Shown: positions 8,261-17,082, counted from the first letter of the stretch. The stretch is DNA of 64,000 nt from Achromobacter sp. HZ34 (GCF_002209485.1 NZ_NJIX01000001.1:1116001-1180000), one strand, 5' to 3'. Notes: a model not told the origin generated them from the sequence alone. Numbers and translations: made by a program.

Positions 8261-10449
8261 CACGCGGCTCCCTGGTTGGCCATCACTTCGCGCAGGGCGG
8301 CTTCGACCTCGTCGGTACGGGCCGCGGCAGCCCGCTCCAGCACCTTGGAAATACTCGGCGCCGCCAGCCCGCCCGTCACCCGTTGTACTGGCTGATCCAG
8401 CCAATCAAAGTAGCGCCGCTGAATCTCATCGGCCAGCCAGCCGCCATACGACGTCCCCCGTGCCCCCTGCTCCACGATCAACACATTGTTGGTCTTGCGT
8501 ATGCTGGCGCCCAGCGTGTCCCAATCCAGGCTGGCGCGGTCCAGCCAGCGCAGGTCCACCAGATCGCCTTGCACACCGCAGCGATCCATGGCTTCGGCAG
8601 CGTGCCCCACCATGGACAGGTATGCGATCACCGTCACGTCGGGCCCGTTACGCCGCAACGCAGCCTTGCCCACGGGCAGGTAGTAGTCGTAATCGTCGAC
8701 CGGTCCCAGTCCCTTGCTGTTGTAAAGATCCACGTGCTCGATCACCAGGACCGGGTCGCGGCACTGCAAGGCCGAGTTCATCAGGCCCACATAATCATAG
8801 GGATTCGACGGCGCCACGATCCGCCATCCCGGGCAGGTCGCAAAAATTCCCGCCGGGTCCATCGAGTGCTGCGACCCATATCCCGTGCCCATGGCCACCT
8901 TGGTGCGCAACACCAGCGGTACCTCGTCACGCCCGCCGAACATATGCCTTACCTTGCCGATCTGGTTGAATACCTGGTCCGCGGCCACCCACATGAAGTC
9001 CGGATACATGAACTCCACCACGGGACGATAGCGGCCATCCAGCGCCATCCCGCCCGCCAGGCCCACGAACGCGTTCTCGCTGATGGGCGTGCCCAGGCAC
9101 CGATCCGGGTAGCTTTTGCTGAGCCCGCGCGTGGCGCCGTTGGTGCCGCCCTTCAGGCGATGCACGTCCTCGCCCATCACCACCACACCAGGATCGCGCG
9201 CCATGCGCCGGTCCATCACATCGGCCACTACATCGATGAACGGCCGCTCGGCCTGCGGCACGTCCCCGCTGTCCTGATCGGCGTAACGCAGGCCCTGCAT
9301 CTCCGACAGATCGCCCAGCATGCCGACATCGCGAAAATCCGCCGACGGCCACAGCGACGGGCGGATGCGGCGCTTGCCTTCTCCGGCCTGCGGGTCGGCC
9401 TCGGTCAGTTCCGCCACGGCGTGGCGCATCGCCTGCTGCACGCGCTCGCGCAGCGCCTGCACGCCTGCCTCGTCGATCAGGCCGCGCGCCTGCATGCGTG
9501 TCGCCAGCAGCGTCAGCGGATCGCGGGCGCGCCAGGACTGTTCTTCTTCCTTGCTGCGATAGCCGAAGGCGCTGCCGGCGTAGGGACCGTTCTGATGAAA
9601 GAAGCGGTAGACCTCGGCCTCGATCACCGTGGGCCCGTTGCCCGCGCGCATATGGGCCAAGGCGGCCTGCATCGCCAGATGCACCGCCAGTGGATCCATG
9701 CCGTCGACCTGCCAGCTGGGGATGTTGAAACCCAGGCCACGGGCGGACAAGCGCGGCTCGGCGGTGCTCTCATCGACATGGGTCGACACCGCGTAGCGAT
9801 TGTTCTCGATGAAGAAGCAGAGCGGCAGTTTCCAGGCGGCGGCCAGGTTCATCGTCTCCAGCACCGAACCGATGTTCACGGCGCCGTCGCCGAAGTAGCT
9901 GACCATCACCGCATCGGTGCCGGCATGGCGATGTGCCCAGGCCTGCCCCGCCGCCATCGGCACGCCGCCGCCGACGATGGCATTGGTGCCCAGGGCGCCC
10001 GCTTCCGTCCAGCGCAGGTGCATGGAGCCGCCACGGCCGTTGCAGAAGCCTTGCGACAGGCCCAGGATTTCCGCCAGGGTCCGTTGCAGCAGACCCTGGA
10101 CTGCGGGGGTCAGATCCGCACGCGGGTCGATACCGTGCGGACACAGGTAAGCCAGTGATTTCGCCAGGAATTGATGATGGCCGCGATGTGAACCATTCAC
10201 GCCATCCTGCGCGCGCAGGGTCACGATGGAGCCCGCCGCGCCGCCCTCCTGCCCTATGCTCGAATGCGCGGGCCCGTGCACCAGGCCCTGGCCGGCCAGG
10301 TCCAGCACGGCTTCCTCGAAGCCGCGGATCAGGTGGCAGTGGGTCAGCAGGGTCCCCAGCAAGGCCGGGTCCGCGGTCTCCCAGTCCTGATCCGTGGTGG
10401 TCAGTGCCGTCCAGGGGGATTGCGGCGTCAGATGGGTAAGTTGAGGCAT
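8260..10449 (-). CDS. Fused alpha-beta E1 component, thiamine-diphosphate-dependent dehydrogenase
   Basis: A 729-residue fusion of E1 alpha and E1 beta. The alpha half (about 1-345) has the ThDP motif GDGAVNIG at 187-194 ending in ENN at 215-217. The beta half (from about 400) has FIDVVADVM, GEDVHRLKGGTNGAT, the cofactor glutamate in TPISENAFVG (E458), and a catalytic-region His in GSQHSMDP. The ATG at 10449 lies 8 bases after the upstream SDR; open frame beyond it is not conserved. Homologues decarboxylate pyruvate, branched-chain 2-oxoacids or cleave acetoin. Flanking SDRs make an acetoin/diol-like substrate attractive, but this is inference. Confidence 0.93.
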   Translation of the reverse strand: MPQLTHLTPQSPWTALTTTDQDWETADPALLGTLLTHCHLIRGFEEAVLDLAGQGLVHGPAHSSIGQEGGAAGSIVTLRAQDGVNGSHRGHHQFLAKSLAYLCPHGIDPRADLTPAVQGLLQRTLAEILGLSQGFCNGRGGSMHLRWTEAGALGTNAIVGGGVPMAAGQAWAHRHAGTDAVMVSYFGDGAVNIGSVLETMNLAAAWKLPLCFFIENNRYAVSTHVDESTAEPRLSARGLGFNIPSWQVDGMDPLAVHLAMQAALAHMRAGNGPTVIEAEVYRFFHQNGPYAGSAFGYRSKEEEQSWRARDPLTLLATRMQARGLIDEAGVQALRERVQQAMRHAVAELTEADPQAGEGKRRIRPSLWPSADFRDVGMLGDLSEMQGLRYADQDSGDVPQAERPFIDVVADVMDRRMARDPGVVVMGEDVHRLKGGTNGATRGLSKSYPDRCLGTPISENAFVGLAGGMALDGRYRPVVEFMYPDFMWVAADQVFNQIGKVRHMFGGRDEVPLVLRTKVAMGTGYGSQHSMDPAGIFATCPGWRIVAPSNPYDYVGLMNSALQCRDPVLVIEHVDLYNSKGLGPVDDYDYYLPVGKAALRRNGPDVTVIAYLSMVGHAAEAMDRCGVQGDLVDLRWLDRASLDWDTLGASIRKTNNVLIVEQGARGTSYGGWLADEIQRRYFDWLDQPVQRVTGGLAAPSISKVLERAAAARTDEVEAALREVMANQGAA

Positions 10450-10457
10450 GGTGATTC

Positions 10458-11249
10458 CTACATATATCCATTGGCGGTCCAACCGCCGTCGGCCAGCATG
10501 GCGTGGCCCGTCACGAAAGCCGCTGCGTCGGAGGCCAGGAAGCAGGCGACGGCGACCACGTCTTCCGGCGTGCCGAGGCGTCCCATTGGCGTACGCGCGC
10601 TGATACGCTGGGCGTCCAGCGCGCCGCGTTCGATAAGGGAGTCCACCAGCGCGGTGCGGATGTAGCCGGGGCACAAGGCGTTGACGCGTATGCCCAGCGC
10701 GGCCCATTCCACCGCGAGTGATTTGCTCAACGCCACGACGCCCGCCTTGGCCGCGCAATAGGCGGCCCGTTCGGGAGCCGCGACTACGCCGTACATCGAA
10801 GCCGTGTTGATGATCACGCCACCGCCGGTTGCCTGCATGGCGCGGCCGGCTTGCTGGCAGCAATAGAACACGCCGGAGAGGTCGATATCGATGGCGCGCC
10901 GCCAGTCGGCGGGCGTCAATTCCAGTGAAGGCCGATTCATGGAGATGCCGGCGTTGTTCAGCAACACGTCGAGCCGGCCGTAGTGGGCGTGTACCGCGTC
11001 AAAGGCCTGGGCCACCTGGATGTCGTCGGCGACCGATGCCGTCACGCAGAAGATTTCTATTGCGGGAAAGTCGCGCTGCAATTCCCTTTGCGCCTTGGCC
11101 AGTCCCTCGGCATCGATATCCAGCAAAGCCAACCGCGCACCCTGGGCCGCGAAGGCATTCAGCATGGCGCGCCCTATCCCTTGCGCCGCGCCGGTACACA
11201 TCACCACCCGACCAGCGGACGTGCCGGCCCCCTCCCTGGAATTCGCCAT
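10458..11249 (-). CDS. SDR-family oxidoreductase heading the E1/E2 operon
   Basis: Short-chain dehydrogenase with TGAAQGIGRAM, LLDIDAE (NAD-type acidic residue), NNAGIS, catalytic Ser in NTASMYG and Tyr/Lys in YCAAKAGV. The frame continues to an ATG at 11288, but that start has AGG directly against it and no spacing, and a TATATA box lies between the two starts, so I prefer the ATG at 11249. It ends 8 bases before E1. As first gene of the operon it probably makes or consumes the ketone or 2-oxoacid used by the complex. Confidence 0.85.
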   Translation of the reverse strand: MANSREGAGTSAGRVVMCTGAAQGIGRAMLNAFAAQGARLALLDIDAEGLAKAQRELQRDFPAIEIFCVTASVADDIQVAQAFDAVHAHYGRLDVLLNNAGISMNRPSLELTPADWRRAIDIDLSGVFYCCQQAGRAMQATGGGVIINTASMYGVVAAPERAAYCAAKAGVVALSKSLAVEWAALGIRVNALCPGYIRTALVDSLIERGALDAQRISARTPMGRLGTPEDVVAVACFLASDAAAFVTGHAMLADGGWTANGYM

Positions 11250-11336
11250 GGTGTTGTCTCGTATATAGGAATTATTGGAGACGTCCATCCTGTGGCGCGT
11301 ACTACCCGGTGCGTCGAATGAACATCTGGCGCCAAG

Positions 11337-11359
11337 CTTATCTGCCTATCAACTTATCT
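11337..11359. promoter_or_regulatory. Direct repeat CTTATCT upstream of the E1/E2 operon
   Basis: CTTATCT occurs at 11337-11343 and 11353-11359, 16 bases apart, in the 217-base gap between the SDR start and the GNAT stop. It is the only repeated element I could see there and may be an activator or GntR site. Weak support. Confidence 0.25.
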
Positions 11360-11505
11360 TACAAGTGAGGGTTTACCCGTCAAATCGAAGATTTTCTCGA
11401 CGCTTCGTGTTGACCGACGAAAGGGCGTGCCTGAGCTACGATTCCGCGTCCCCCGACAGACCGATCCGTAGCCGTACCACCAATTCCGTGTGTCAGCGGC
11501 GATTC

Positions 11506-12033
11506 CTATGACCCTGTGGCTAGCCGCTGGTGGGCGGCTTTTTCATAAAGCGACCAGAGATAGCCGCCAGGACTGGGCTCTTGCCACAGACCGACGCGAA
11601 TAAAACCAATCGACTCGTACCAGGCGCACAGCTTTCCGTTTTGAGCTGGGCAGTCGAGGCGGACATAGCGCCGTCTCAAACTTAGTACTTCACTCGCGCA
11701 GAAGTCGAGCATGAAGGCCCCAAATCCTCGTCCATTAAAACCCCCGCGCACGCCGAGTCCATGCACATAAGCCGCGAGCGGCTCCTGCGCCCCCCAGCGC
11801 TCGTCGTCTTCCAATGCAAGCGAAAACATGCCTGCTGGAGTGCCATCCACCTCAGCGATATACATCTGTTTTTGATCGATAGTGCCGCGCATCCATCCTT
11901 CAGAAACACCATCTCCTTCCCTGCCCCAGGCGTAATCGCAATGCGCTATCTTCCATGCGCGTGCTTCGTTGCGAATCTGTATGAGCTCAGGAAGATCCTC
12001 TCTCGTCGCTCGGCGGATGAGTTTCGAGTCCAC
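11506..12033 (-). CDS. GNAT-family N-acetyltransferase
   Basis: A 175-residue single-domain GNAT protein. The N-terminus IRRATREDLPELIQIRNEA is a typical GNAT beta-1/alpha-1; the acetyl-CoA loop is seen around VHGLGVRGGFNGRGFGAFML; the C-terminal NGKLCAWYESIGFIRVG matches motif B. Starts at GTG three bases after the stop of the TehA-like gene, so the two form an operon. The acceptor substrate cannot be told; the family includes antibiotic, amino acid and protein acetylases. Confidence 0.85.
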   Translation of the reverse strand: MDSKLIRRATREDLPELIQIRNEARAWKIAHCDYAWGREGDGVSEGWMRGTIDQKQMYIAEVDGTPAGMFSLALEDDERWGAQEPLAAYVHGLGVRGGFNGRGFGAFMLDFCASEVLSLRRRYVRLDCPAQNGKLCAWYESIGFIRVGLWQEPSPGGYLWSLYEKAAHQRLATGS

Positions 12034-12036
12034 TTT

Positions 12037-13026
12037 TCATTTATCCGTCGCGGCAGGGACCGGCTTGGGCAGCAACTTGCCTTTGAACAGGTGAACGACC
12101 GTGCCCGCTGCAATCGTCAACACCACCACGTTGGAAGCAACGAACAGGACCGGCGCCAGCCACGTGAAGATACCGGTGGGAGCATCCATCGCCACGCGCG
12201 TGGCGGCGCCAGCCAGGGCCGTTGCGCCGAAGGTGAAGGCCCAGTACGAGGCGCCGAACGGTTGTTCCATGATCCAGGGCAGCATGCGTAGCTGCAGCAA
12301 GGCCTGCAGCAGTGCGTAGCCGATAAGCATGTGCGCGAACAAATCGGAATGCGCGCCGCCTACCGCCAGGTAGCAAGTGGCGCCGACAGCAGGAGGCGCC
12401 AGCTGGATGCCCAGCGTCGGGCGCAAAGGTTTCGGCAACGGCCCCGCGGTGTAGAGGCGATGCAACAGCACCGATTCCACCGCCAGCCACGTGAAGAAGC
12501 CCATGCCGAATGCCAGTTCCGCAATCTCCAGCCAGCCCAGCGCCGCCGCCACGATGCCGGTAACGAAACCGCCGGCCACCAGCGGCAGGTACAGCACGGG
12601 CGTGGTCGCTTCGGCATCGCGGCCGCCGCGCCACAACAGGCCGGTGCGCCAGAGTCCGAACCAGATCGTGAACAGCGCGCCCAGGACATACAAAGCGACC
12701 GCCAGCGGCCGCGAATACGGCAAGGCTCCCGCCGCCACCAGCATCGTCGCCACCCCCACCAGGCCGATGAAGCAGCACTGGATCGCATGTGTCGCCTCCT
12801 CGCGTGCGGCCTGGGCGGCATTCAGCCACTTCAGACCGTACAGCACGACAAGGATCAGCCAGGACACGCCCGCGGCCAGGTAGATCAGTTCACCGACCAC
12901 CGCCGGCAGGCCCCAGGCGGCATGCGCGATACGCCAATTACTGCCCAGTCCGGCCAGGCCCAGCACAATGCCGAAAAACGAAGCCGGCACCATCGGCAGC
13001 GAGTGAGCGTTGGATTGATCAGCCAT
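12037..13026 (-). CDS. TDT/SLAC1-family transporter (TehA-like)
   Basis: Integral membrane protein of 329 residues with about ten hydrophobic segments. The opening MVPASFFGIVLGLAGLGSNW is the family's first helix with its conserved Gly-rich stretch; a central ATCYLAVGG and FGASYWAFTFGATALA also fit. Family members are dicarboxylate or anion channels and transporters; some are linked to tellurite resistance when overexpressed. No tehB neighbour is present. The start has AGGACAACAAGA-ATG. Cotranscribed with the downstream acetyltransferase. Direction of transport and ligand are unknown. Confidence 0.88.
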   Translation of the reverse strand: MADQSNAHSLPMVPASFFGIVLGLAGLGSNWRIAHAAWGLPAVVGELIYLAAGVSWLILVVLYGLKWLNAAQAAREEATHAIQCCFIGLVGVATMLVAAGALPYSRPLAVALYVLGALFTIWFGLWRTGLLWRGGRDAEATTPVLYLPLVAGGFVTGIVAAALGWLEIAELAFGMGFFTWLAVESVLLHRLYTAGPLPKPLRPTLGIQLAPPAVGATCYLAVGGAHSDLFAHMLIGYALLQALLQLRMLPWIMEQPFGASYWAFTFGATALAGAATRVAMDAPTGIFTWLAPVLFVASNVVVLTIAAGTVVHLFKGKLLPKPVPAATDK

Positions 13027-13319
13027 TCTTGTTGTCCTATGAAGCCGGTCAGGCGATGCAGGTCAAATGCCGCGCGCCCACCCGCAAGCGCGCGGGGGGC
13101 ACGCAGGATTACTTGGAACAGGCGGGGATATCTGGCCCATAAGCGTAGCCCAAGGCATGTCCAGTGCGCCACGAGGCGCAGGGCGGACGTCGAGCCTCTT
13201 TGCATGGCACTGGGCAAATTTGCGCATTGCTGACCGGAAACTCCGTTTTGGGGGACGCTGTGGCGACTAACACTGAGCAACGTAAAATGTCGCACCTTTA
13301 ATCTCCACGTGCTTCCCTT
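13027..13319. other. Intergenic stretch without a recognised gene
   Basis: This 293-base gap lies between the divergent TehA-like and small hypothetical genes and presumably holds both promoters. I see no convincing ORF, hairpin or repeat. A long minus-strand open frame crossing it is the out-of-frame continuation of the TehA-like gene and is rejected. Confidence 0.5.
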
Positions 13320-13610
13320 ATGAACCTTGAACGACTGCGTCGTGAATTTCCCGACTACGACATAACGACGCTGCCCACCCTGCCCGAAGGGTATCTCGAC
13401 GCGTCGAGCTACATCGATGCGGCGCCTTCCTTCGAGAACGAGGAACGCGGCTTGAAAGTTTATGTCGACTACGCCAACTATGCCGACCGCGAATCCGGCA
13501 GGAGCCAGCGCTTCTGCGTTTCCCGCTACGACGAGGAAGAAGGCGATTACGAGGACGTCGCCCTGTCGACTAACGATTGGGCCGAAGTCACGCGCTTCCT
13601 GACCACCTGA
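13320..13610 (+). CDS. Small acidic hypothetical protein
   Basis: A 96-residue, strongly acidic protein (many Asp/Glu and Tyr, e.g. SRYDEEEGDYEDVALS). No signal peptide, membrane helix or cysteine motif. Composition and codon use look coding, and the antisense frame gives an implausible protein. No clear Shine-Dalgarno before the ATG. Not recognised; no function suggested. Confidence 0.62.
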   Translation: MNLERLRREFPDYDITTLPTLPEGYLDASSYIDAAPSFENEERGLKVYVDYANYADRESGRSQRFCVSRYDEEEGDYEDVALSTNDWAEVTRFLTT

Positions 13611-13622
13611 ACGATCTCGCCA

Positions 13623-13667
13623 GGGGCGATCGGTCTGTATACGCCGATCACGTCGGATGATCGCCCC
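13623..13667. terminator. Possible stem-loop between convergent genes
   Basis: GGGGCGATC (13623-13631) is complementary to GATCGCCCC (13659-13667) with a 27-base loop. It sits between the ends of the small acidic gene and the LysR gene. No T-run follows on either strand, so a terminator role is only plausible. Confidence 0.3.
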
Positions 13668-13830
13668 CGCGACGTCGTGCTGCATGAGACGACCAAAGAG
13701 ATCGTCGCCAGGTGTTTCGAACACGTGACGACGATCGCTCAATCCAGGCAGGCGTCCCGCGGCGCTCGCCCCGGTCCCTCCCGAAACACTGCCAGAGCGG
13801 CACTCGTTTCGCCTCGGGGCGAATACCCGC

Positions 13831-14709
13831 TCAAGTCCGGGCCAGCCGTTCGCGGAGGAATTCGATGAAGCGCTGCGTCTTCGCCGGAAGCAGGCGCGTC
13901 TCAGTGATGGCATAGACTGGCGTGGGACTGCCTTGCCACTGCGGCAATAGGCGCCGCAGCCGGTCATGAGCAAGGTCCTCTGCGACGATTCCATCGGGCA
14001 TCAGCGTGATGCCCATGCCCATCGTCGCCAGGCGCCGAATCAGACCGACGTTATTCACCACGAACCGGCTGCCCACCGATACCGTGGTCGTTTGTGTTCC
14101 GCTGTGTAGCGTCCACAAGTTGGTCCTCGCCATACCAATGCACTCGTGCTGTGCCAGGTCGGCGGGCTCTCGGGGTTCCCCCGACCGTTCGAGATAGTCC
14201 GGGGAGGCATAGAGGCAGGTCGAAAGCCGGGCCAGCGGACGCGCGATCAACTGCGAATTCTCCGACTCGCCCATGCGAATCGCCACGTCGAAGGGTTCAC
14301 TGACCAGGTCGACCCGCCGAGGCGTCAGGTCGAAGTCGAACGTGATGCCGGGGTAGTGACGGGCAAATTCGGCGATCAATGGAGCGAGGTGGGTCACCGC
14401 AAAATCGACCGGCAAGGACACGCGCAGCATGCCGCTGGGTTGCGCCAGCATCTCCCCAAGTTGCTCGTGCGCGAGCCGCGCTTCATCCACGATGCGCTTG
14501 CAGCGCTCGAAGTAGATCTGGCCGGCTTCGGTCAGTTCGACCTTCCGCGTCGTGCGGTGCAGCAAGCGCAGGCCGAGGGCCTTCTCCAATAAGCTGATTC
14601 GCCGCGACAGCGTGGAGTTCGGCATTCCCAGCACATCGGCGGCGCCACGGAAGCCCTTGGCTTTGACGACCTCGACGAACAAGACCATGTCATTCAAAAG
14701 CTGTTCCAT
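13831..14709 (-). CDS. LysR-family transcriptional regulator (CrgA-like)
   Basis: About 292 residues: N-terminal winged helix (AKGFRGAADVLGMPNSTLSR as recognition region) and a type-2 periplasmic-like effector domain. It belongs to the CrgA/aromatic-responsive branch by its FVEVVKAKGF opening and LLHRTTRKVELTEAG. I choose the ATG at 14709 because GGAG lies six bases upstream; the ATG at 14721 would sit inside a near-perfect palindrome. It is divergent from the old yellow enzyme operon, 100 bases away, which it most likely controls together with its own gene. Confidence 0.92.
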   Translation of the reverse strand: MEQLLNDMVLFVEVVKAKGFRGAADVLGMPNSTLSRRISLLEKALGLRLLHRTTRKVELTEAGQIYFERCKRIVDEARLAHEQLGEMLAQPSGMLRVSLPVDFAVTHLAPLIAEFARHYPGITFDFDLTPRRVDLVSEPFDVAIRMGESENSQLIARPLARLSTCLYASPDYLERSGEPREPADLAQHECIGMARTNLWTLHSGTQTTTVSVGSRFVVNNVGLIRRLATMGMGITLMPDGIVAEDLAHDRLRRLLPQWQGSPTPVYAITETRLLPAKTQRFIEFLRERLART

Positions 14710-14710
14710 A

Positions 14711-14734
14711 CATTGCTCCATTAATGCAGCAATG
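14711..14734. promoter_or_regulatory. 24-bp near-perfect palindrome over the LysR ribosome-binding site
   Basis: CATTGCT at the left pairs with AGCAATG at the right around the perfect core CATTAATG; only one symmetric pair (positions 8 and 17) is mismatched. It covers the Shine-Dalgarno of the LysR gene and lies upstream of the oxidoreductase operon, so it is a good LysR autoregulatory/activation site. Confidence 0.7.
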
Positions 14735-14809
14735 TTATCCAGCTCAGCCTATTTATTCCAATTCCAATGAGATCGATGATAGGGCCAGAGTCAACCCAAG
14801 GACATCATC

Positions 14810-15886
14810 ATGAATCAGCTTTTCACGCCCGTCCGTGTCGGACGCTATACCCTTCCGAACCGCCTGGTTATGGCCCCCATGACCCGCTCACGCGCCGATG
14901 ACGCGACAGGCGTGCCGACCGAACTCGTCACGACCTATTACGCCCAGCGCGCTGGCGCCGGGCTGATCATCACCGAGGGGGTCTACCCCTCCGCGACCGG
15001 CAAAGGCTATGTGCGTACCCCCGGCATCATTGACGACGCCCAGGTCACTGCCTGGAAGCACGTCGCCGATGCCGTACACGCCAAGGGCGGCCGCATCTTC
15101 ATGCAGTTGATGCATGCTGGGCGCATCTCGCATCCGTCGATGCAACCAAACGGCGGGTTGCCCGTGGCGCCATCCGCACTCAAACCGGAAGGCCAGTCCT
15201 GGACGGCCAGCGGCCCGCAGGACTACGTCGTGCCCCACGCATTGAGCATGGCGGAGATCGCTGCTGTGGTAGAGGACTACCGCAACGCCACCCGCCGGGC
15301 GCTGGAAGCCGGCTTCGATGGCGTCGAGTTGCATGGCGCTTCGGGCTACCTGCCCGAACAGTTCCTCTCTTCGGGCAGCAACCAGCGCACGGATGAATAC
15401 GGCGGCTCAGTCGCCAACCGCGTCCGCTTCGTGCTGGACGTGCTCACGGCCATGATCGAAGAAGCCGGCGGTGATCGCGTCGGCCTGAAGATTTCGCCGG
15501 AGATGAACTTCAACAGCGTCTCCGATGCCACGCCGCAGGAGACCTACACCTATCTGGTCGAGCAGTTGAACGGCTTGGACCTGGCCTACCTGCACGTGGC
15601 GCTGTTCGGCCCGACCAGCGTCGATTACCACACGCTGCTAGGCCCCCGTTTCGATGGAGCCTACCTGATCGGCAGCGGTCTGGATCAGCCTGGGGCCGAG
15701 GCTATTCTTAGCGAAGGCAAGGCTGACGCCACGGTGTTCGGCAGCGCCTTCCTCGCCAATCCGGATCTGCCCGAGCGCTTCCGCCGGCACGCCGCGCTTA
15801 ATTCCCCCGACAAGGACACGTTCTACTCGCCGGGCGCCAAGGGCTACATCGACTATCCCGCACTGAGCGATAGCCCCTCTGCCTGA
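14810..15886 (+). CDS. Alkene reductase, old yellow enzyme family (NemA-like)
   Basis: FMN-dependent NAD(P)H ene-reductase, 358 residues. Seen: opening LFTPVRVGRYTLPNRLVMAPMTRSRA, substrate-binding SGYLPEQFLSSGSNQRTDEYGGS, and the FMN phosphate region near VFGSAFLANPDLPERF. The Thr in APMTRSR places it in the classical NemA/OYE class, unlike the Cys-type enzyme at 56.9 kb. Good AAGGA before the ATG. First gene of an operon with a pirin-like protein and a YcaC-like hydrolase; such sets are usually induced by electrophilic compounds such as unsaturated carbonyls or nitro compounds. Confidence 0.92.
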   Translation: MNQLFTPVRVGRYTLPNRLVMAPMTRSRADDATGVPTELVTTYYAQRAGAGLIITEGVYPSATGKGYVRTPGIIDDAQVTAWKHVADAVHAKGGRIFMQLMHAGRISHPSMQPNGGLPVAPSALKPEGQSWTASGPQDYVVPHALSMAEIAAVVEDYRNATRRALEAGFDGVELHGASGYLPEQFLSSGSNQRTDEYGGSVANRVRFVLDVLTAMIEEAGGDRVGLKISPEMNFNSVSDATPQETYTYLVEQLNGLDLAYLHVALFGPTSVDYHTLLGPRFDGAYLIGSGLDQPGAEAILSEGKADATVFGSAFLANPDLPERFRRHAALNSPDKDTFYSPGAKGYIDYPALSDSPSA

Positions 15887-15896
15887 GACTGCCGCC

Positions 15897-16454
15897 ATGT
15901 CCTTCGCCATCGCCCAGCTTCACCGAGCCAACCATGCGGGACAATTCCGCGCCATCGGTCTGCGTGGCAAGGCCGGAGCGCTGTCACCGTTTCTCGGAGT
16001 CGATCACTATTGGATGAACGGGCCCACCTTTCCGCCGCACCCGCATGCCGGCATCTCTGCCGTGTCCTACCTGCTACTCGACTCCGAGACAGGGATGACC
16101 AATCGCGACTCGATCGGCACTGACAACCTGATCCGGCCGGGCGGCAAGATCAGGGTCCCGGTGGGGACATTCGGCAACACTCGCTCCCCGCTAGTACCGC
16201 CGACCGAAGTCACACTGCTGGACGTATCGCTTGATTCTGGCGCCGAGCTAACCGTGCCCTTGGCCGCCGGCCACACCCTGTTCGCCATGCCGATCTTCGG
16301 CACGGTGCAAGTGGGAGATCAGTGCTTCGACACCGAGGACCTTCGAGCGCCGGTGTTCCCAGCGCAAGATGCGCGCAATAACATTTTGATCAGAGCCCCC
16401 CGGGGCGGCGTCAAGGTCGTGCTGTTCAGCGGCCCGCCGCTTTCACATCTCTAA
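15897..16454 (+). CDS. Pirin-family protein with an internal deletion
   Basis: Cupin-fold pirin relative of only 185 residues; family members are usually about 230-290. The N-terminal half has PPHPHAGISAVSYLL (first metal-ligand pair, H48 and H50) and RDSIGTDNLIRPG. The frame then jumps at about residue 82 (nt ~16143) into the second cupin repeat (VPVGTFGNTRSPLVPPTEVTLLDV). The segment that carries the second His/Glu metal ligands is absent, with frame retained. It may be unable to bind the catalytic metal or act as a quercetinase. Lies 10 bases after the ene-reductase stop. Confidence 0.82.
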   Translation: MSFAIAQLHRANHAGQFRAIGLRGKAGALSPFLGVDHYWMNGPTFPPHPHAGISAVSYLLLDSETGMTNRDSIGTDNLIRPGGKIRVPVGTFGNTRSPLVPPTEVTLLDVSLDSGAELTVPLAAGHTLFAMPIFGTVQVGDQCFDTEDLRAPVFPAQDARNNILIRAPRGGVKVVLFSGPPLSHL

Positions 16455-16476
16455 AACCAAGGAAAGGACTTCCATC

Positions 16477-17082
16477 ATGGCAAGAGACCAATTCACCGCT
16501 GAAAACTCCGCGCTGCTGCTGATCGACCACCAGGTCGGCACGATGCAGCTGATCAAGAACATCGACGCTGGCTTCGCCGGCAAGCAGGCGATCGCGCTGG
16601 CCAAGCTGGCGAAGATATTGAACCTGCCGACCGTGATCACTTCCAGTCAGGAAGATCGCGCCCAAGGGCCGATCATGCCGGAAATCGCCGAAATCCTTCC
16701 CGACGCGCATGCCGCGCGCATCAAGCGTCCCGGCGTGGTCAACGCCTGGGCCTACTCGCCCTTCCGGGAGGCAGTGCTCGCCACCGGCCGGAAGCATCTG
16801 ATCATGGCCGGCGTGACGACCGACGTCTGCCTGATTTTCCCGGCTATCGACGCCGCCCTGGAAGGTTTCTCCGTTCAGGCGGTGATGGACGCCTCGGGTT
16901 CGCCCAGCGAGCTGTCCGAACAGTTCTCGCGCCAGCGCATGCACGACGCCGGCGTAGTGCTCACTGCTACCAACACGCTGATCGCCGAGATCGCGCAGGA
17001 TTGGTCGACACCCGATGGCCAGCAACTGATCGGTCTGCTGTTCAGCGACGTATTCCCGGCCCTGGGCGCCGGCATCCCCTGA
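16477..17082 (+). CDS. Isochorismatase-fold cysteine hydrolase (YcaC-like)
   Basis: A 201-residue single-domain hydrolase. The catalytic triad of the family is visible: D17 in LLLIDHQ, K83 in RIKRPGVVNAW, C118 in AGVTTDVCL. The order and spacing match YcaC rather than nicotinamidases. Strong AAGGAAAGGA precedes the ATG. Third gene of the ene-reductase operon. Substrates of YcaC-like enzymes are poorly known; hydrolysis of an amide or ester is expected from the fold. Confidence 0.88.
   Translation: MARDQFTAENSALLLIDHQVGTMQLIKNIDAGFAGKQAIALAKLAKILNLPTVITSSQEDRAQGPIMPEIAEILPDAHAARIKRPGVVNAWAYSPFREAVLATGRKHLIMAGVTTDVCLIFPAIDAALEGFSVQAVMDASGSPSELSEQFSRQRMHDAGVVLTATNTLIAEIAQDWSTPDGQQLIGLLFSDVFPALGAGIP

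Noticed and set aside
7870-10158. 762-codon open frame on the plus strand across the E1/E2 genes
   Set aside because: It is antisense to two genes with clear catalytic motifs; its predicted protein is Arg/His/Pro-rich with no domain. Long antisense frames are common at this GC content.
12885-13994. 369-codon minus-strand open frame through the TehA-like start region and the small acidic gene
   Set aside because: Its end is the TehA-like gene read in the wrong frame and its start overlaps the LysR gene antisense region. No domain and no start signal.
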